Origin: Palsa-1033 sp963735455
GTDB taxonomy: Bacteria; Chloroflexota; Limnocylindria; Limnocylindrales; CSP1-4
Assembly (NCBI GenBank): GCA_963735455.1
Contig: CAVTKZ010000001.1
Location: forward strand, 316,834-380,833
Length of the DNA: 64,000 nt
Direction of reading: 5' to 3'
The position numbers and the translations under genes are program-made. Below the pieces are notes generated by a model that saw only the letters and a list, made by a program, of their open reading frames with translations, was not told the origin of the DNA and made no database searches. How positions within the stretch are numbered: position 1 is the stretch's first letter; each line of letters begins with the position of its first letter. Positions 7,693 through 18,300 of the stretch are shown one piece after another.

Positions 7693-8475
7693 ATGAACGC
7701 CGCTATTCCGGAAACCTATCGCACGCGGTTTGAAAGAGATGGCGTCGTTTCCCCCATCCCTGTTCTCTCAGGTGATAAGACCTCGGCGTATCTTGAATTT
7801 TTCTCGAAACTCGAGAGGCTCCTCGGACGGCCGATCAAACGAATGGGGAATCCCGCTTTATTCTTTTCATGGGCATACCGCCTGGCGACAGAGCCCCCAG
7901 TGCTGGATGCTGTGGAAGGGATCCTCGGACCCGATCTGCTCATTTCAGGCACGCTGATCTTTTGCAAGTATCCGCGTGACCCTGCTTTTGTGGCTTGGCA
8001 TCAGGATACTTTCTATTCAAATCTGCATCTAACCCCGTCCGTGTCCGCCTGGATCGCGTTGCTCGAGAGCACGCCCGAAAACGGTTGCATGCGCGTTGTA
8101 CCAGGCTCTCATCTGCAGGGTACGTTACCCCATCAGGAAACGCGCGGATCTGATAACCTTCTGAAGCGAGGTGAAGAGATCCAGGTCGAGGTCGACGAAG
8201 CCGACGCGATCGATCTTGTCCTGAGAGCCGGCGACATGTCGCTGCATCATCATGCGATCATCCACGGGTCGCGGCCGAACCGATCCGATGTCAAGCGACT
8301 CGGATTCATCGTACGTTATGTGACGCCCGAGTACGATCTCGGTCCACAGAGAACCCCGTTTCTGCGTGCAAAAGGAGCATCCACCCGCTGCGGACACCTG
8401 GAAATAGCCGAGGGTCCCCCCGATAGCGACATTCGGGAAGCCTTGGCAGCTTGGGAACGCTCCAATTCCAACTGA
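7693..8475 (+). CDS. Phytanoyl-CoA dioxygenase (PhyH) family protein
   Basis: 260 residues, Fe(II)/2-oxoglutarate-dependent oxygenase of the PhyH family. The iron triad is visible: His103 and Asp105 in AWHQDTFY, and His191 in HGSRPNRS, with a nearby Arg202 placed to bind 2-oxoglutarate. GTLIFCKYPRD and ENGCMRVVPGSH are typical family blocks. The next gene starts eight bases after its stop, so they are probably co-transcribed. Likely hydroxylates a small molecule of the neighbouring pathway; the substrate cannot be read from sequence. Confidence 0.88.
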   Translation: MNAAIPETYRTRFERDGVVSPIPVLSGDKTSAYLEFFSKLERLLGRPIKRMGNPALFFSWAYRLATEPPVLDAVEGILGPDLLISGTLIFCKYPRDPAFVAWHQDTFYSNLHLTPSVSAWIALLESTPENGCMRVVPGSHLQGTLPHQETRGSDNLLKRGEEIQVEVDEADAIDLVLRAGDMSLHHHAIIHGSRPNRSDVKRLGFIVRYVTPEYDLGPQRTPFLRAKGASTRCGHLEIAEGPPDSDIREALAAWERSNSN

Positions 8476-8482
8476 CGCCGTC

Positions 8483-9526
8483 ATGAGGATACTCCTCTGG
8501 TCGAACCATCAGCACGGCTCCTATTTCGCAAATGGCGTCGGACGTCATCCGCGCGAATTTCCGTCCGGCTCCGGTTACTACATGCATGACGTTCTGGCAA
8601 AAGGGCTGGCCGATTTGGGGCATGAAGTTTATTACCACTTACAGGCCGGAGCTGCGAAGCCTCTCCCCAAAGGAGTCGAACGGATCACTGCGCCGCCCTC
8701 GGAACCCGTAGACATCCTGCACAACTACTCATGTTTTGTTAGTCACGCCGGCCTCATGGAATACGTGAGCCGCCGCGGAATTCCATGGGTTGCCACCTGT
8801 CATCTCGACATCCAGGCTCGCGGACTGGATCGCAGTTATGCCCGTGGCAATTGGATTTTTGTTTCGCGGACGCTCGCCCGTCTCTACGGCCGCGAACGTT
8901 ACGTCTATAATGGGATCGATCCCTCCGCTTACTGTTATTCCGAGAGTAAGGAGGATTATTTATTGTTCATGTCCAGCATTGATTGGGCCTTCGAGAAGGG
9001 ATTGGACACCGCCCTCGCTCTATCCGTGAAGATGGGTTTCAGACTCCTGGTGGCCGGCACCAGTGGAGAGTACGCGGTAATTCAAAAAATTGAGGCGATC
9101 TGCGCGAAGGCTGGAGCAGAATACGTGGGAGATGTGCGAGGAGAGAGAAAAGCGGAACTCCTTGCCGGCGCGCGAGCTTTGCTGCATCCGACTCGTCTCA
9201 ATGAAGCCTTCGGACTGGTGATGGCGGAAGCTCTGATGAGTGGAACGCCGGTGATTTGTAGTGATCGTGGCGCCTGTCCGGAAGTCATATCGCCCGATGT
9301 CGGGTTCATCTGTAAGAATGACGATGATTACCGGATTGCGATTGAAAGTCTCGGGACAATCTCCAGTCGCACCTGCCGGGAGAAAGCGATGCGCGAGTAC
9401 CATTATCATTTGATGGCCAGAGGTTTCGTGCGGGAATATGAAGCGGAAATTACGCAGCCAAGCGGGGAAGCGCCGGTACCGAACCTTGCCGCAGAATTTT
9501 CGCCGCCAAGCGGGAGAGGAGTCTAG
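8483..9526 (+). CDS. Glycosyltransferase family 4-like protein
   Basis: 347 residues with the GT-B pattern. The N-terminal domain starts MRILLWSNHQHGSYFANG. The C-terminal nucleotide-sugar domain has YNGIDPSAY, LLFMSSIDWAFEKGLDTA, ALLHPTRLNEAFGLVMAEAL and GTPVICSDRGACPEVI, where the E-x7-E motif lies. It transfers an activated sugar, probably retaining. It follows the dioxygenase by eight bases. Its TAG stop is the first codon of the 9524 repeat. Confidence 0.88.
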   Translation: MRILLWSNHQHGSYFANGVGRHPREFPSGSGYYMHDVLAKGLADLGHEVYYHLQAGAAKPLPKGVERITAPPSEPVDILHNYSCFVSHAGLMEYVSRRGIPWVATCHLDIQARGLDRSYARGNWIFVSRTLARLYGRERYVYNGIDPSAYCYSESKEDYLLFMSSIDWAFEKGLDTALALSVKMGFRLLVAGTSGEYAVIQKIEAICAKAGAEYVGDVRGERKAELLAGARALLHPTRLNEAFGLVMAEALMSGTPVICSDRGACPEVISPDVGFICKNDDDYRIAIESLGTISSRTCREKAMREYHYHLMARGFVREYEAEITQPSGEAPVPNLAAEFSPPSGRGV

Positions 9527-9608
9527 TGGCTGGTGGCTGGTGGCTGGTGGCTGGTGGCTGGTGGCTGGTGCGTCTGCTCTAGCCACTAACCACTAGCCAC
9601 TAGCCACT
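9524..9608. repeat. TGGCTGG tandem array with inverted end
   Basis: About six tandem TGGCTGG units (9526-9570) are followed by the complementary series CCACTAACCACTAGCCACTA. Together they can fold into one hairpin between the two glycosyltransferase genes. Confidence 0.8.
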
Positions 9609-9611
9609 ATT

Positions 9612-10877
9612 ATGGATCTTAACGAGCTTTTGCCGTATCGAGTCTGCATCAACCTCGATCGAAGACCAGAGAGGTGGAGCCGGATGGAGTCGCGATTTTC
9701 TGAGTTCAATCTATGGCCGGTGCAAAGGTTTGCCGCCGTTGACGGCGCGAAGGTGCAGATCCCGGAGGGCTGGCCGGAGTCACCCGGTGCTTACGGTTGT
9801 CTCCAAAGCCATCTGGCAGTCGTGCTGCAGGCGCGGGCCATGAAGCGCGAGAGCGTGTTGATCATGGAGGACGATATTTTGTTCGACGAACGGTTTCGTG
9901 AAAAGTTTCGAGAACGCGTCTGCGGCCTGCCTGAGAACTGGGACATGCTATTCTTCGGCTGTTTGCACAGCGATCAGCCGACTCCGGTCGCGGCCGGTAT
10001 CTCAAAACTGCGAGGATCGTTTTCCACCTTTATGTACGCTGTCCGGCAGACGGCCTACGATGCTTTTATTCGCCTCAATTCTCGCGCGAAACAGGCTGTG
10101 GACAGAAATAACACGATCTTGCAGCGATTGTTCAACTGCTACTGCTTCGTACCCCACCTTTCGTGGGTGGACGACAGCTACTCCGATGCACAACAAGTGC
10201 AAACCAATCACTGGTACATCAGAGAATCCATGGTGTTGCGCGGGAAAGAAGTCAAAGCAATGGAAGAGCGGACAGCGATAGTCATTTTGTATCGTGCACC
10301 GAGCGAGCGCGAGCGCGGCTGGAGGAATCTTGGATACTTAGTGAACCATTTTGGCAAGCTATTTACCGTCCTGGTCGTGGAATGCGACAAGCAGCAGAGT
10401 ATCGATCCAGCCGCTCTTCCGTTTAAATGTGACTATTGCTACCTCGAAAGCGAGGGCGCCATCGATAGGGTCCAGTGTTTTTTGGCAGGATTTGAAAGAT
10501 ATGAGCGGCGGAAAGATTATTTTATCTTCAACGAGGGCAACATCGTCTGTTCACGAATGGAAATGAGCGCGAACCTTTTAAAATGTGCCGATTACCACAT
10601 GGTGAGCTCATTCGAGAACTACATCGATCTTAACAAATCTGATAGCGACCGACTTATCGATGGCCTGGCGTGCCGTACGGAGGGCTACGTTTCCCGCCTC
10701 CGGCGCAGCCGCTTCAGTGAGTATTTCACTGTCACTAAGGATGGGTTCCGGACGCTGGTTAGTTATTTGGCTTTTCCAGATTCGATCGAGAGAATTCAGG
10801 ATCTGCCAGGCCTTCGAATATTCGACTCGCCGGGAAGTGCTCTGAGTCTTTTCTCCGACAGGCCGCAGGACTTCTGA
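9612..10877 (+). CDS. Two-domain glycosyltransferase (GT25 N-terminal domain)
   Basis: 421 residues. Residues 1-210 match the GT25/LPS-biosynthesis pattern: VCINLDRRPERW, GAYGCLQSHLAVV and SVLIMEDDILFD with the metal-binding acidic cluster. From about residue 215 a second domain starts like a new GT-A fold (ERTAIVILYRAPSERERG, FTVLVVECDK, FIFNEGNIVCSRMEM). I cannot assign it to a named family. It may be a bifunctional enzyme adding two sugars, or the second half may serve for acceptor binding. Start ATG 9612 has no obvious ribosome site because repeat DNA precedes it. Confidence 0.75.
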   Translation: MDLNELLPYRVCINLDRRPERWSRMESRFSEFNLWPVQRFAAVDGAKVQIPEGWPESPGAYGCLQSHLAVVLQARAMKRESVLIMEDDILFDERFREKFRERVCGLPENWDMLFFGCLHSDQPTPVAAGISKLRGSFSTFMYAVRQTAYDAFIRLNSRAKQAVDRNNTILQRLFNCYCFVPHLSWVDDSYSDAQQVQTNHWYIRESMVLRGKEVKAMEERTAIVILYRAPSERERGWRNLGYLVNHFGKLFTVLVVECDKQQSIDPAALPFKCDYCYLESEGAIDRVQCFLAGFERYERRKDYFIFNEGNIVCSRMEMSANLLKCADYHMVSSFENYIDLNKSDSDRLIDGLACRTEGYVSRLRRSRFSEYFTVTKDGFRTLVSYLAFPDSIERIQDLPGLRIFDSPGSALSLFSDRPQDF

Positions 10878-11769
10878 AGATAGGAGGTTCCTCGGGATGG
10901 TTTTTGCCCAAAGAGGCTATAGATCTTCAACCCAGGGTTTCAACTCTGGGAACTATCCTATAAAACGGTTGGCCATGTTATGGGGCCAGAGCTACGAGGA
11001 TCAATCGATAACACGTCGACTGTTTCAAAATGAAGACAAATTTCCTTTGGCGCAGCTGTAACTCCCTGTCATAGAAAATGATGTGCGCCAAGACAGGAAA
11101 TGGGCTGAGATTGCTACTCTCTAAATATGCGTTATTACATGTGTGTTTTTTGCACGCTCGATTCTGGCGCCCCTTCAGGGCGCGTTCTTTGCGGGGGCCG
11201 ATCCCAGGGTTGAAACCCTGGGCTGAGTCCTAAAGCCCCTTTGGGGCATAAACCATCCCAAACTGCCGTTAAACTTAGAAGCGCCATTCTGGGACAGGTC
11301 ACGAAGCGGCTTTCCAATGGCAGGGACGCTCTCCCGAGCGATCCGGCGCGGCACGTCTCGCAGCTCGTTTTCGGATTCTCCCCACAGCTGCTCATGCGTG
11401 TACAGAGGATTTGGTATTTGATTACGTTTATGGACGCGCCATGCCGGATCGCGCGCTCGAGTGCAAGAGAGGTTGGGGCTTTTGTGAAGCCGGATAGGCT
11501 AATAGTCAGCATTATAGGCGAGAAGTATACTAAACCCGCAAAATCACGTCCGGTGGACGCCGGACTGAGGCGACGAGCGATGCAGGCTATGTCGTTTGCA
11601 GGCAACAAATTTGTGAAGACCGGCAGCGATTCTTGTTGCCTGTAAGTTTAAGTTTTCGGAGTTTAGAAAACAATTAGCCATGATCTTTTGAGCCAGTCGG
11701 CGCGCTCGGCCGATGTTCCCGTGTCAAGATCGTACGGCAATTGAAGCGACCACAGGTAGGAAAATACTT
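10878..11769. repeat. Non-coding region with CCAGGGTTTCAA palindromes
   Basis: Contains two copies of a CCCAGGGTTTCAAC(T/C)CTGGG palindrome (about 10930-10955 and 11203-11223), GCCCCTTCAGGGCGCG near 11170 and CCCCTTTGGGGC near 11240. Open frames on both strands here (11135-11608 and 11241-11645) have no recognisable protein character. No gene is supported. Confidence 0.6.
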
Positions 11770-12255
11770 ATGGGGAACACGAAAACTAGCAAGGGCCCGA
11801 AGGGCAAAAGTGGGAAGGGCAAGAAAGGCAAAAAGGGGGATATCCACGTACATGGGGGCGGCCCCATCTATGTGGTTCTCGAGAAGGAAACCGCGATGGA
11901 TCTGTTCCTGGCCCTCGCTCAAGCGTTAGGCGCGCCTATCGATAAGAAGAAGAAAGGGAAAAAGAAGGAGAAGGGCAAGGGCAAAGGTAAGAAAGGCAAA
12001 AAAGGCAAGAAAGGTGCTAAAGGTACGAAGGGCACTAAAGGTACGAAGGGCACGAAAGGGCACCAAAGGCACGAAGGGTACCAAAAGGGCCAAAAGGCAC
12101 AAAAGGCACTAAGGGTACTAAAGGCCCGAAACTGTGACAGGCGCGACTGGCGGAAAAGGGAAGAAGACGCGTTGATAATCCGTCAACCCGCACTATCGGT
12201 TTCGTTTCATTGTTTTGGAGTGCACCCCAGCGAGGTTATCCCGGAGGTCCAATAA
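11770..12255 (+). CDS. Lys/Gly-rich repeat protein, probably frameshifted at the 3' end
   Basis: From ATG 11770: a KGPKGKSGKGKKGKKG leader, then a short structured segment (DIHVHGGGPIYVVLEKETAM ... LALAQALG), then Lys-rich sequence turning into GTK triplets (KGTKGTKGTKGTKG, collagen-like Gly-X-Y periodicity). After about 12055 the frame degrades, although the DNA still carries the GGCACGAAGGG repeat. In the neighbouring frame the repeat continues to a stop near 12110, so slippage has shifted the frame. No signal peptide. It lies just upstream of the giant oxidase. Possible structural or nucleic-acid/polyanion-binding protein; function unknown. Confidence 0.55.
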   Translation: MGNTKTSKGPKGKSGKGKKGKKGDIHVHGGGPIYVVLEKETAMDLFLALAQALGAPIDKKKKGKKKEKGKGKGKKGKKGKKGAKGTKGTKGTKGTKGHQRHEGYQKGQKAQKALRVLKARNCDRRDWRKREEDALIIRQPALSVSFHCFGVHPSEVIPEVQ

Positions 12256-12343
12256 GGGTTTCTTGGTACTCAAAATTCTGCAATCCCACGGATAACCATT
12301 AATCGGCCATGTGAGTTATCATCCTGAATAAGAAGCAGCTGTA

Positions 12344-15300
12344 ATGAAGCATTTGAAGAAGCTCAGTAAGCCCTGTGCGATTGGTATATTAGCGCTGATC
12401 GGTTCTTTTGGTTCGGTTGCAATGGCGGAGGAGTCATCCTTCGCCTGTAACCGGACGGTCAACGCCCAGGTCATTGCGCTCGACCAGCCTTGGATGTGGA
12501 ACCGGCTCGGCGCAGCACAGCCAGGTGGAATGATTTACGCCCTTTACGGGGACGTTGTGAAGTTGGATGGCAGCGAGTTGCCTGACCCTTGGAAACTTTC
12601 AGCAGACCAGCGTCGGGATTTGGCTCTGAAGCTTGTCGGCAACGTGCGTCTCCGGGACGAGAAACGGGCGCGTCCACTCGTCTTGAGAGCTAACAAAGGG
12701 GATTGCCTCGCGATAACATTTTGGAATTTGCTAAGCCCCGAACCGAAAACCGGCACTGCATTCAATCCGAAGCTCCGGTCCACGGTCCAGCGAGCCAACG
12801 ACAAATTAGCCCCTCTGGATTTGACCACTGTTTCCTCGGCAACGCGCTGGGCGGGAATCCATGCCAATGGGATCGAATTGGTTGGAAGCATCGGGAGCGA
12901 CGCGTCGTGGGTCGGAGAAAATCCGAACGGCTTGGCAAAACCGGGTGAGGTTTTGGGTTATAAATGGTATGCCGCGGAGGAGGGTACATTCTTAATATAT
13001 AGCCCGTCCGATATGGAAAGCGGCGAGCAGGCCCAGGCCGGCTTGTTCGGGGCGATCAATGTCGAACCCGAGGGAGCGGAATGGTACCGCAGCCAGGTCA
13101 CGCACGACGATCTGGAAGAGGCGACGTTAGCCGAAGGCGACCTGAAAGAGCACTACCGGACTTTGGAGAAGGCGGAGGTCGTTACGGATCCGTTGGGCCA
13201 GGCGCCCGTAGCTCCCGCAGGATTCATAAAGGAGGCCCTTATCAACCGGGAGCCGGACAAGCGGAGTAGTGTTGATGTTTACGTCAAGGACTCGACCGGA
13301 CAGGGCGGAGGGCACATCTACACGTCAGACCTGCAGCCTCTCGTTTACTACCATGCGATTTATGGTCCGACCTGGAAACGGACCTACCAGAGAGGTCGCC
13401 CGGTGCTTCAAATGCTACAGGCGGTACCTCTGGGTGACGCTCTTTACGATGAGCCGCTGAAGCCGAGTCCGTCGAACTATGTTCAGGAACTTCAGGATCT
13501 TGATGCTGGAATTATTCCCGGGGCCCTGCGGGAAATATTCGCGCAAACACTAAAGATGGAACTATCGCCAGGCGCGAAAGTGACTGAACAATACCGTTAT
13601 AGTTGGTTGATCACGGACAAAGGGATCGCGTACCTGGTAGCGGCTGACCAAATCGACAAACAGGCTGGCTACCGTGTCCGGATCTTTAAGGCCGAGTTGG
13701 TCTTGATTTCGAGCGACCTCACCGCGGTCATCACCGGTCCCAATGCGGGCCGATTCTCCTATGCCAACACGAGTCCGACTTTTCGGACGAACCCTGCCTC
13801 TCCGGATCGCAGGCAGCCGTATCGTGAATTCACGATTATCTATCACCAGGCTTTCTTCGCGACACAGGCATTCGCTCAGTGGGCAAATGACAATCTCGCC
13901 AACGTCATGCAAGCGGGAGGTGATAATTTCGCGATTAATTACGGCTCGGCTGCGATCGGACCCGAAATCGTGGCGAATCGGCTTGGGGTTGGTCCGATGG
14001 GGAACGCTGATGCCGTAGATTTGAAGTTTGAAGAATTCTTTCTAAGTGGATGGGCTGTGGGTGATCCGGCGATGGTTGTGGACGTGCCCGCGAATGCTCC
14101 GAATCCGCTGGTTTCCAACCCGGATGAGCATCGGCAAATTCGCACTCAAGTTCCTCCAGGATCGCCCGCGGCGGTTTACGCGGCACTTGATGGCAAGCCG
14201 CGGCCGGCAACCAGCGTCCCGCCGCAGAGTGATGATTTCGCCCCTCTGAGCAAGGCGCAGGCGACGAAGGCGTTTTTCCCGGACGATCCATCGAACGTGT
14301 ACCACAGCTACATGGATGATCATGTCAAATTCCGGATTCTTCATGCGGGAGCAGGGCCCGCGCATGTACACCATCTCCATGCGCACCAATGGCTGCATTC
14401 GCCGGACAGCGACGACGGGCATTACCTCGATAGCCAGCTGATCATTCCGGGCACTGCGTATACCCTGGAGATTGCTTACGGCGGCAGCGGAAACCGCAAC
14501 AAGACAGTCGGAGATTCGATCTTCCACTGTCATTTCTATCCGCATTTCGCTCAGGGGATGTGGGCGCTATGGCGAGTGCACGACGTCTTCGAAGCAGGAA
14601 CGGTCCTGGATGAAAAAGGGATCCCGGTCGCTGGTGTGAACCGTGCTTTGCCGGACGGCGAGATCGCCCGTGGAACGCCGATTCCGGCGATTGTGCCTCT
14701 GCCGACGCTCGCGATGGCTCCGACGCCGGCCAAGGTGGAGCTTACTGATCTGTCCCCATGGTATGGGAAACCGGTCGGCCAGGGGCGCAGGGTTAATGTG
14801 CTTCCTGAGACGGAGCCGGGCACTGACATCGTTATGAAAGGCCCTGATGGAAAGCCGGTCTACAAGAATCCTGGCTATCCCTTCTTCATTCCAGGCGTGT
14901 CCGGCCATCGTTCGCCCCATCCACCGCTGGGTTTTGCGTGGTTGGAAGATCCCAACACGGGAGAGCCGATTATAAACACCGACAAGGAGAAGGTCTATCT
15001 CGATGGCGGGCTGCCGCGTCACCTGGTCCTGGACGGAAAGATCGTCAATGAGTTTCAGACACGCTGGGATTTTACGAAAGATTTTGTCGCCCTGGATAAG
15101 CAGGGAAATCTTCAGCCGGGCGGGGGCCTGGATGCCTTCAGGCTCCCGGAAGAGGGAACTCCGGTGGAACTTGCGGCCATGAAGGCTCACGCGACGCGGT
15201 CCACGCCGAGTTCGCAACCGAACGGTGAACCGGGCAATTTCATCCTTAATGGACTACCGCCGACGCCGGGCGCGCCGTATGCGGATCCGACGGTAACGGA

Positions 15301-18300
15301 TTTTGGTAATGCAAATATTCACCGGCGGCGATATCAGGCGGCAGTCATCCAGGTTAACGCTGTCTTGAACAAGGAGGGTTGGCATTTTCCACAGCAGCGT
15401 ATGATTTCGCTGTGGCAAGACGTCGCGTCAACAATGAGCGGTAAGCGGCCACCGCAGCCACTTTTCTTCAGGTCCAACACGCAGGACACAATCCAGTTCT
15501 GGCACACCAACCTGGTGCCTAATTATTATGAGCTCGACGATTTCCAGGTGCGGACTCCGACGGATGTCATCGGTCAGCACATTCACCTCGTGAAGTTCGA
15601 CGTGACCGCTTCGGATGGCGCGTCCAACGGCTACAATTATGAGAGCGGCACTTTCAGTCCCGAAGAAGTAAGGGAGAGAATTTATGCCATCAATGAGGTA
15701 GGCGGGTTGTACGCGTTTGATCTGGGATCGGGCTACGTCAACAAGAGTGCCCCGCAGGAAAAGCTAATGGTGAAGAAGGTCAGCGATTACTATCCGCCGC
15801 CCGGAAGCAAGGTCGCTTTGGCTGGCGGTGTACCGGTGATAACCCCGGCTGGAGAGTCGGTCTTCGGAAAGCCGCCAAAAGGCGAAGACTGGAACGGTGC
15901 GCAGACCACCGTTGAGCTCTGGGCTGTTGATCCTCTTCTCAACAACGAAGGTGTCGATCGGACCCTTCGAACCGTGTTTACGCACGACCACTTCAGCCCT
16001 TCGACGCACCAGCAGGCAGGGCTCTACGCCGGACTTGTCATCGAGCCGGAAGATTCGTCGTGGTACCTTCCCGATGGCACGCGCATGAATACACGTCTGG
16101 ATGGCGGTCCAACAAGCTGGCATGGGTATGTGGTGCCCCAGGATCCCAAGGAGAGTTATCGCGAATTCATGCTCGAGTTCCAGGATATGCAGCTCGCCTA
16201 TGCGAAAGGCAGCCTCGATGATCGTTCATCATTAATATTTGATCCAAGGAAAACCAAAGTACCATCCGCTGCATTTGATCTAAGCCAGACCGGGCAGATT
16301 AACGCGTTTCAGTATTACGTCGACGAGCTCAACAATCAGAGGCTCCCGATCGGAAAGAACGGGACTGCGGGACAGGAAGTTGCCGGATTCACGGACCTGT
16401 TCCTGGAGTTCGGTGTTCCGCTCTCGCCGCAGGCCAAAGTGGAGGTCAACGAGAAAAATGTGCAATGGACCATCACCGAAGCGGCAGGGCAGGTGAACGG
16501 CGGTGATCATTATATCGTGCGCGCTGTTCGGCAAAACCAGAATATAAATGGCGTTAACGTGCCCGTTATCGTTCAAATGCCCGTCTATACGCCGGACATC
16601 AGTCCGAGCTGGTCGGATGCGAAGTTTGCGTTAAACTCTCCGACCGACGGTGCCAATCAGTCCAATGGTATTCAACCCAATGGCGTCCCGTTCCCGCAGT
16701 TGGTCAGCCAAAACCAAATTGGGACCTACTCGCTCAATTACCGCAATGAACCAGTGCCGTTTCGGCTCGCCAACCTGAGCGCCAAGCCGCCGGTCGTGTC
16801 GCCAATGAATATTCCCGAGGAACAGAGCGATCCTGCTCTCGTCTTCGCTTCCATTCCGCGCGCCGACCCCAATCTTAACATCCAGCCGGACGGTAAGGTG
16901 ACGGGGTTCCCAAGCCCTCTGGTGCCGAACGCTCAGCCTGACGATCCGTATACACCGCTGCTCGAGGCCTATGCAAATGACAAGGTTCAGATCCGCACAC
17001 TTGTCGGAGCTCACACACAGTCGCATGCATTCGAAATCCATGGCGTAAAGTGGCTTTTCGAACCCTCATACAAGAACTCGGGTTATCGCAACGCCCAGCT
17101 CATGGGATTATCAGAGCACTTCGAAATGCTCTTTGATCTGCCGCCAACCACTATCGAGCACAGCGATGTTAAGGAGTTGCCCAAATTCGCCGACTACTTT
17201 TATTCGCCGAGTTCCGGGATTGTCGGCTTGAGCAACGGCCTTTGGGGAATTATGCGCGCATACGGACGTTACGTTGAGGGCGTCCATGTGCTCCCGAACA
17301 ACGAGCAGCCGCCGTCGGCAGGGAACGTCGACCTGTTCGAGCAAGGTTACTCTGAGGCCAAGAAAACGGGCGGTCCGACCCGCGAGTTCGATGTGACAGC
17401 CGTCACCGCGTCTGTGCTGAAGGACGGGAAACTGGTTTTTAACGGCCGCGACCCGAACAACGAGCTTTCTACGCCGGACGCGGTGTTGTTCGTCCGCACC
17501 TCAGACCTTGGGTCTGGAAAGCTGAAGGAAGGTGCGCCGATCGAACCGTTAATTCTGAGAGCGGCTGCCGGCGACTGGATCAAAGTAACAGTCCGCAACG
17601 GCTTTGATCCGAAGAGTCCTGTTTTTGGGCCGGCGAACACGAACACGTTGCCATACGGAACTCCGTTCAATCGCAGTTCACAATCGCAAGGCGGTACACT
17701 GACAAGCGGTTCAACTTCGGTGACAGGCCTCGCTGCTACGGCGGAACTGGTTGTTGGCATGTTCGTATCAGGTACCGGCATTGCGCCGGGAACTATCATC
17801 TCGCAGATCGACTCCGGTACGCAAATCACCCTTTCAATCGCGGCAACAGCGAACGGAGCACAGACACTGACGTTTGACCCAGACCTTGTCCCGCTCGTTC
17901 CTCTCAGGACTTCCTACCGAGTCGGCCTGCATCCTCAGTTGGTCGCTTATAATCCCCTGAATGCGAATGGGCTAATTGTCGGTTTCAACCCGCAGAGCAA
18001 ACTTGTTGCCCCACTGGACAAACCTCAGGACTTCTACTGGTACGCAGGGGAAGTAGTGAGCGATCGATCAGGGACGAAGGTCGAGCAGGCGACGCCGATC
18101 GAGTTCGGTGCTACGAATCTGGTTGGTGCAGACCAGATGATTCAGCCCCAATTCGGTATGGTCGGTGCGTTGATCGTCGAACCCGAAGGATCTTCCTGGG
18201 TCGAAGGGATTACTACCCGGGCCGCGGCGACAGTGACTAAGACGGATGGGACGAGCTTCAGAGAGTTTGTAGTGGTCGACCAGAATATGGTTGCGAACTC

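Noticed and set aside
11135..11645. Overlapping frames of 157 (-) and 134 (+) codons
   Set aside because: They cross CCAGGGTTTCAA palindromes, overlap each other and show no motif or ribosome site.
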